Part shown: piece by piece, positions 4,949 to 6,414 of the stretch | Position numbering within the stretch: the first letter of the stretch is position 1 | Layout of the letters: each line of letters opens with the position of its first letter | Assembly: GCA_012797725.1 (NCBI GenBank) | Contig: JAAZON010000527.1 | Location: forward strand, 1-6,414 | Length of the DNA: 6,414 bases | Reading direction: 5' to 3' | DNA from: SAR324 cluster bacterium | GTDB taxonomy: Bacteria > Bdellovibrionota > UBA2361 > JAAZON01 | Notes under the pieces: model-generated | What the model was told of the DNA's origin: nothing | The model's database searches: none | The model's input: the letters and a program-made list of their open reading frames with translations, nothing else | Translations under genes and position numbers: made by a program

Positions 4949-6414
4949 TCATGCCTTAAGAGAATGATTAGTACATGCCTCATTTAACTTCCTAGCAAGC
5001 ACTGCAATCCCCGATATTGAAAGATTTTTGTCTAGCAAGCTCTGAGAAATCACCAGGAAATCTTCCAAGCCCGACAGTTCCGCCAACGAGGAATTCAGCC
5101 TTTGCTCATCAGACCCGCAAGTTTGAATAAGTCTTGCCGAAAATAAAGTCAGCACCTTCCACATATCATCTGCGCATACATTGAAAAGCTCATAGTCCCA
5201 TTTGTCTTTGAACTGGAAGTAGCCTCTTGTGTTTAATATCTTCCTAAGACCAACGATATTTAGCATTCTCTTAAATACATATGCTGCGCTTCGTATCGAC
5301 GACCCTGCCAATCTTGAAACCCATAGAATCTGAAGTGCCTCACGAATCCAAGAGAGCAGTGACAATCTTCTTGAGATATCATCGGAAAGACCTGCCTTCT
5401 TGTACTTCTTGAATAGATCCTCAGATAGCAGCCTCTCGTCCTCATCCAATATCTCAGTCAAGCCGTCTATAAGCTCAGCATGCGCCGAAGAAAAGGTCCA
5501 AACTAGATCTGCAACCTTTCCCTCTCTATGGTAGGACAAATACCATGCCGCTGTCTTTCGAAGTGCGCTCCCCACTTCCGTTTTTATGTTAATAAACAAC
5601 TCGTTATTTTCTGCCGTATCTAGTTTGGAATATTCAGCTCCAAGATATCTGCCTTTTAAGAGTCTTTCTGCGATGATGCAACACTTTAGGACGTCAAGTG
5701 GCTTAACTGAACTTGCCTGCGATAGCCTAAAGACAAACGACATTCCGAATAGATCCACTACAGAATTTACTATTTGAAGAGCCAGGATGTTTTTTGCAAG
5801 AGGATGCCCAAGTATCTCATTCCTAAAAGGCTCTCTAATAGATTCAGGGAAATAGAACAGCAAATCTTCCTCCAGCGAGGGATCCTCCACAAGCTTACTT
5901 TCCAGCAACATACTCTTCATCCACATCTTGGCTCCTGCCATTACGGTGGAGAGTTCTGGTCTAGTCAGGCCTAAATGCTGCCTGACCCTCTCTTTTAAAT
6001 CATCATCATCAGGAAGAGCCTCCAAGTCGCGATTTAAGAAAGCATTACGATGAAGAAATGCAATTAGTGGGCTATAGAAGTCAATTTGAGTTAAGGAGCG
6101 ACGCTCGCCATGTGAAAGAGAACGAGCCTGACTTCGGTTATTGGAAAGTACACTTTCAACTACTTCATCAACAACGTTTTGCAAATATTCATCGCGCTGC
6201 TCAAGCGTCAACTTCCCTTCCGCAATTGCCTCGGCAAAAAGAATCTTCAAATTCACCTCATGATCGGAAAGATCCACCCCTCCTGAATTGTCAATTGCAG
6301 CTGTGTTAATCTTTCCTCCGCGAAGGGCAAATTCTATGCGTGCACGCTGCGTGAATCCAAGATTTCCACCCTCTCCAACTACCCTGCATCTCAAATCCGT
6401 GCTGTTGATACGGA
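4949..6414 (-). CDS. gdhB: Large NAD-dependent glutamate dehydrogenase (180-kDa type), C-terminal part, cut by window edge
   Basis: This enzyme family (about 1,600 residues) oxidatively deaminates glutamate to 2-oxoglutarate and ammonium with NAD+, feeding amino-acid carbon into the TCA cycle. The last 487 residues are visible and the frame stays open to the right edge. Numbering from the first complete codon, residues 11-17 (VVGEGGN), 41-54 (DNSGGVDLSDHEVN), 91-100 (NNRSQARSLS) and 149-154 (LTRPEL) are hallmarks of the catalytic domain's end and the helical C-terminal domain of this type, not of the short hexameric GDHs. A TTG at 6394 is internal, because conserved residues (DLR before CRVVGEGG) continue upstream of it. 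The symbol follows Pseudomonas usage. The C-terminus is complete, ending SLKA. The next gene starts 34 bases on with no hairpin between, so they are probably co-transcribed. Confidence 0.92.
   Translation of the reverse strand, partial: RINSTDLRCRVVGEGGNLGFTQRARIEFALRGGKINTAAIDNSGGVDLSDHEVNLKILFAEAIAEGKLTLEQRDEYLQNVVDEVVESVLSNNRSQARSLSHGERRSLTQIDFYSPLIAFLHRNAFLNRDLEALPDDDDLKERVRQHLGLTRPELSTVMAGAKMWMKSMLLESKLVEDPSLEEDLLFYFPESIREPFRNEILGHPLAKNILALQIVNSVVDLFGMSFVFRLSQASSVKPLDVLKCCIIAERLLKGRYLGAEYSKLDTAENNELFINIKTEVGSALRKTAAWYLSYHREGKVADLVWTFSSAHAELIDGLTEILDEDERLLSEDLFKKYKKAGLSDDISRRLSLLSWIREALQILWVSRLAGSSIRSAAYVFKRMLNIVGLRKILNTRGYFQFKDKWDYELFNVCADDMWKVLTLFSARLIQTCGSDEQRLNSSLAELSGLEDFLVISQSLLDKNLSISGIAVLARKLNEACTNHSLKA

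Noticed and set aside
6392..6394. TTG as the start codon of the glutamate dehydrogenase frame
   Set aside because: Conserved family residues continue upstream in the same frame to the window edge, and the family is about 1,600 residues long, so this codon is an internal Leu.

Overview
This is a gene-dense piece of a Gram-negative bacterial chromosome, with GC in the mid-40s by eye and almost no non-coding DNA. The Lol lipoprotein-release genes imply an outer membrane. The order lysS-lolC-lolD is one I associate with Deltaproteobacteria and related lineages, and the large 180-kDa-type NAD-glutamate dehydrogenase also fits a proteobacterial-grade organism. The species cannot be fixed from this window. 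No mobile element, CRISPR array, RNA gene or clear sign of horizontal transfer was seen.

Layout: from the left edge to about 3085 is a leftward operon read lysS -> lolC -> lolD. It encodes lysyl-tRNA synthetase, the membrane subunit of the lipoprotein-release ABC transporter, and the first 98 codons of its ATPase, which is cut by the window edge. The gaps are 18 and 15 bases, and both lol genes start at GTG behind good Shine-Dalgarno sequences. A 154-base divergent region (3086-3239) separates lysS from the rightward gene mpg (3-methyladenine DNA glycosylase, 3240-3824). It holds a good sigma70-type promoter for mpg, a weaker one for lysS, and two small inverted repeats. The two promoters point toward each other's start sites, so the predicted 5' leaders overlap in antisense. 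mpg converges, with 14 bases between stops, on a second leftward operon that enters from the right edge. That operon encodes the C-terminal 487 residues of a large NAD-glutamate dehydrogenase, a 101-residue exported protein of unknown function with a very strong ribosome binding site, and a short-form AMP nucleosidase whose ATG overlaps the small gene's stop codon (TAATG).

Functionally this is mostly housekeeping: translation and envelope biogenesis on the left, base-excision repair in the middle, nitrogen/carbon and purine-nucleotide catabolism on the right. I see no convincing new multi-gene system. The points most worth a second look are the unknown exported protein coupled to amn and gdh, the overlapping divergent promoters with palindromes, a plus-strand-specific 15-pair stem at the end of mpg, and a proline in place of the usual Tyr/His at a substrate-pocket position of lysyl-tRNA synthetase.
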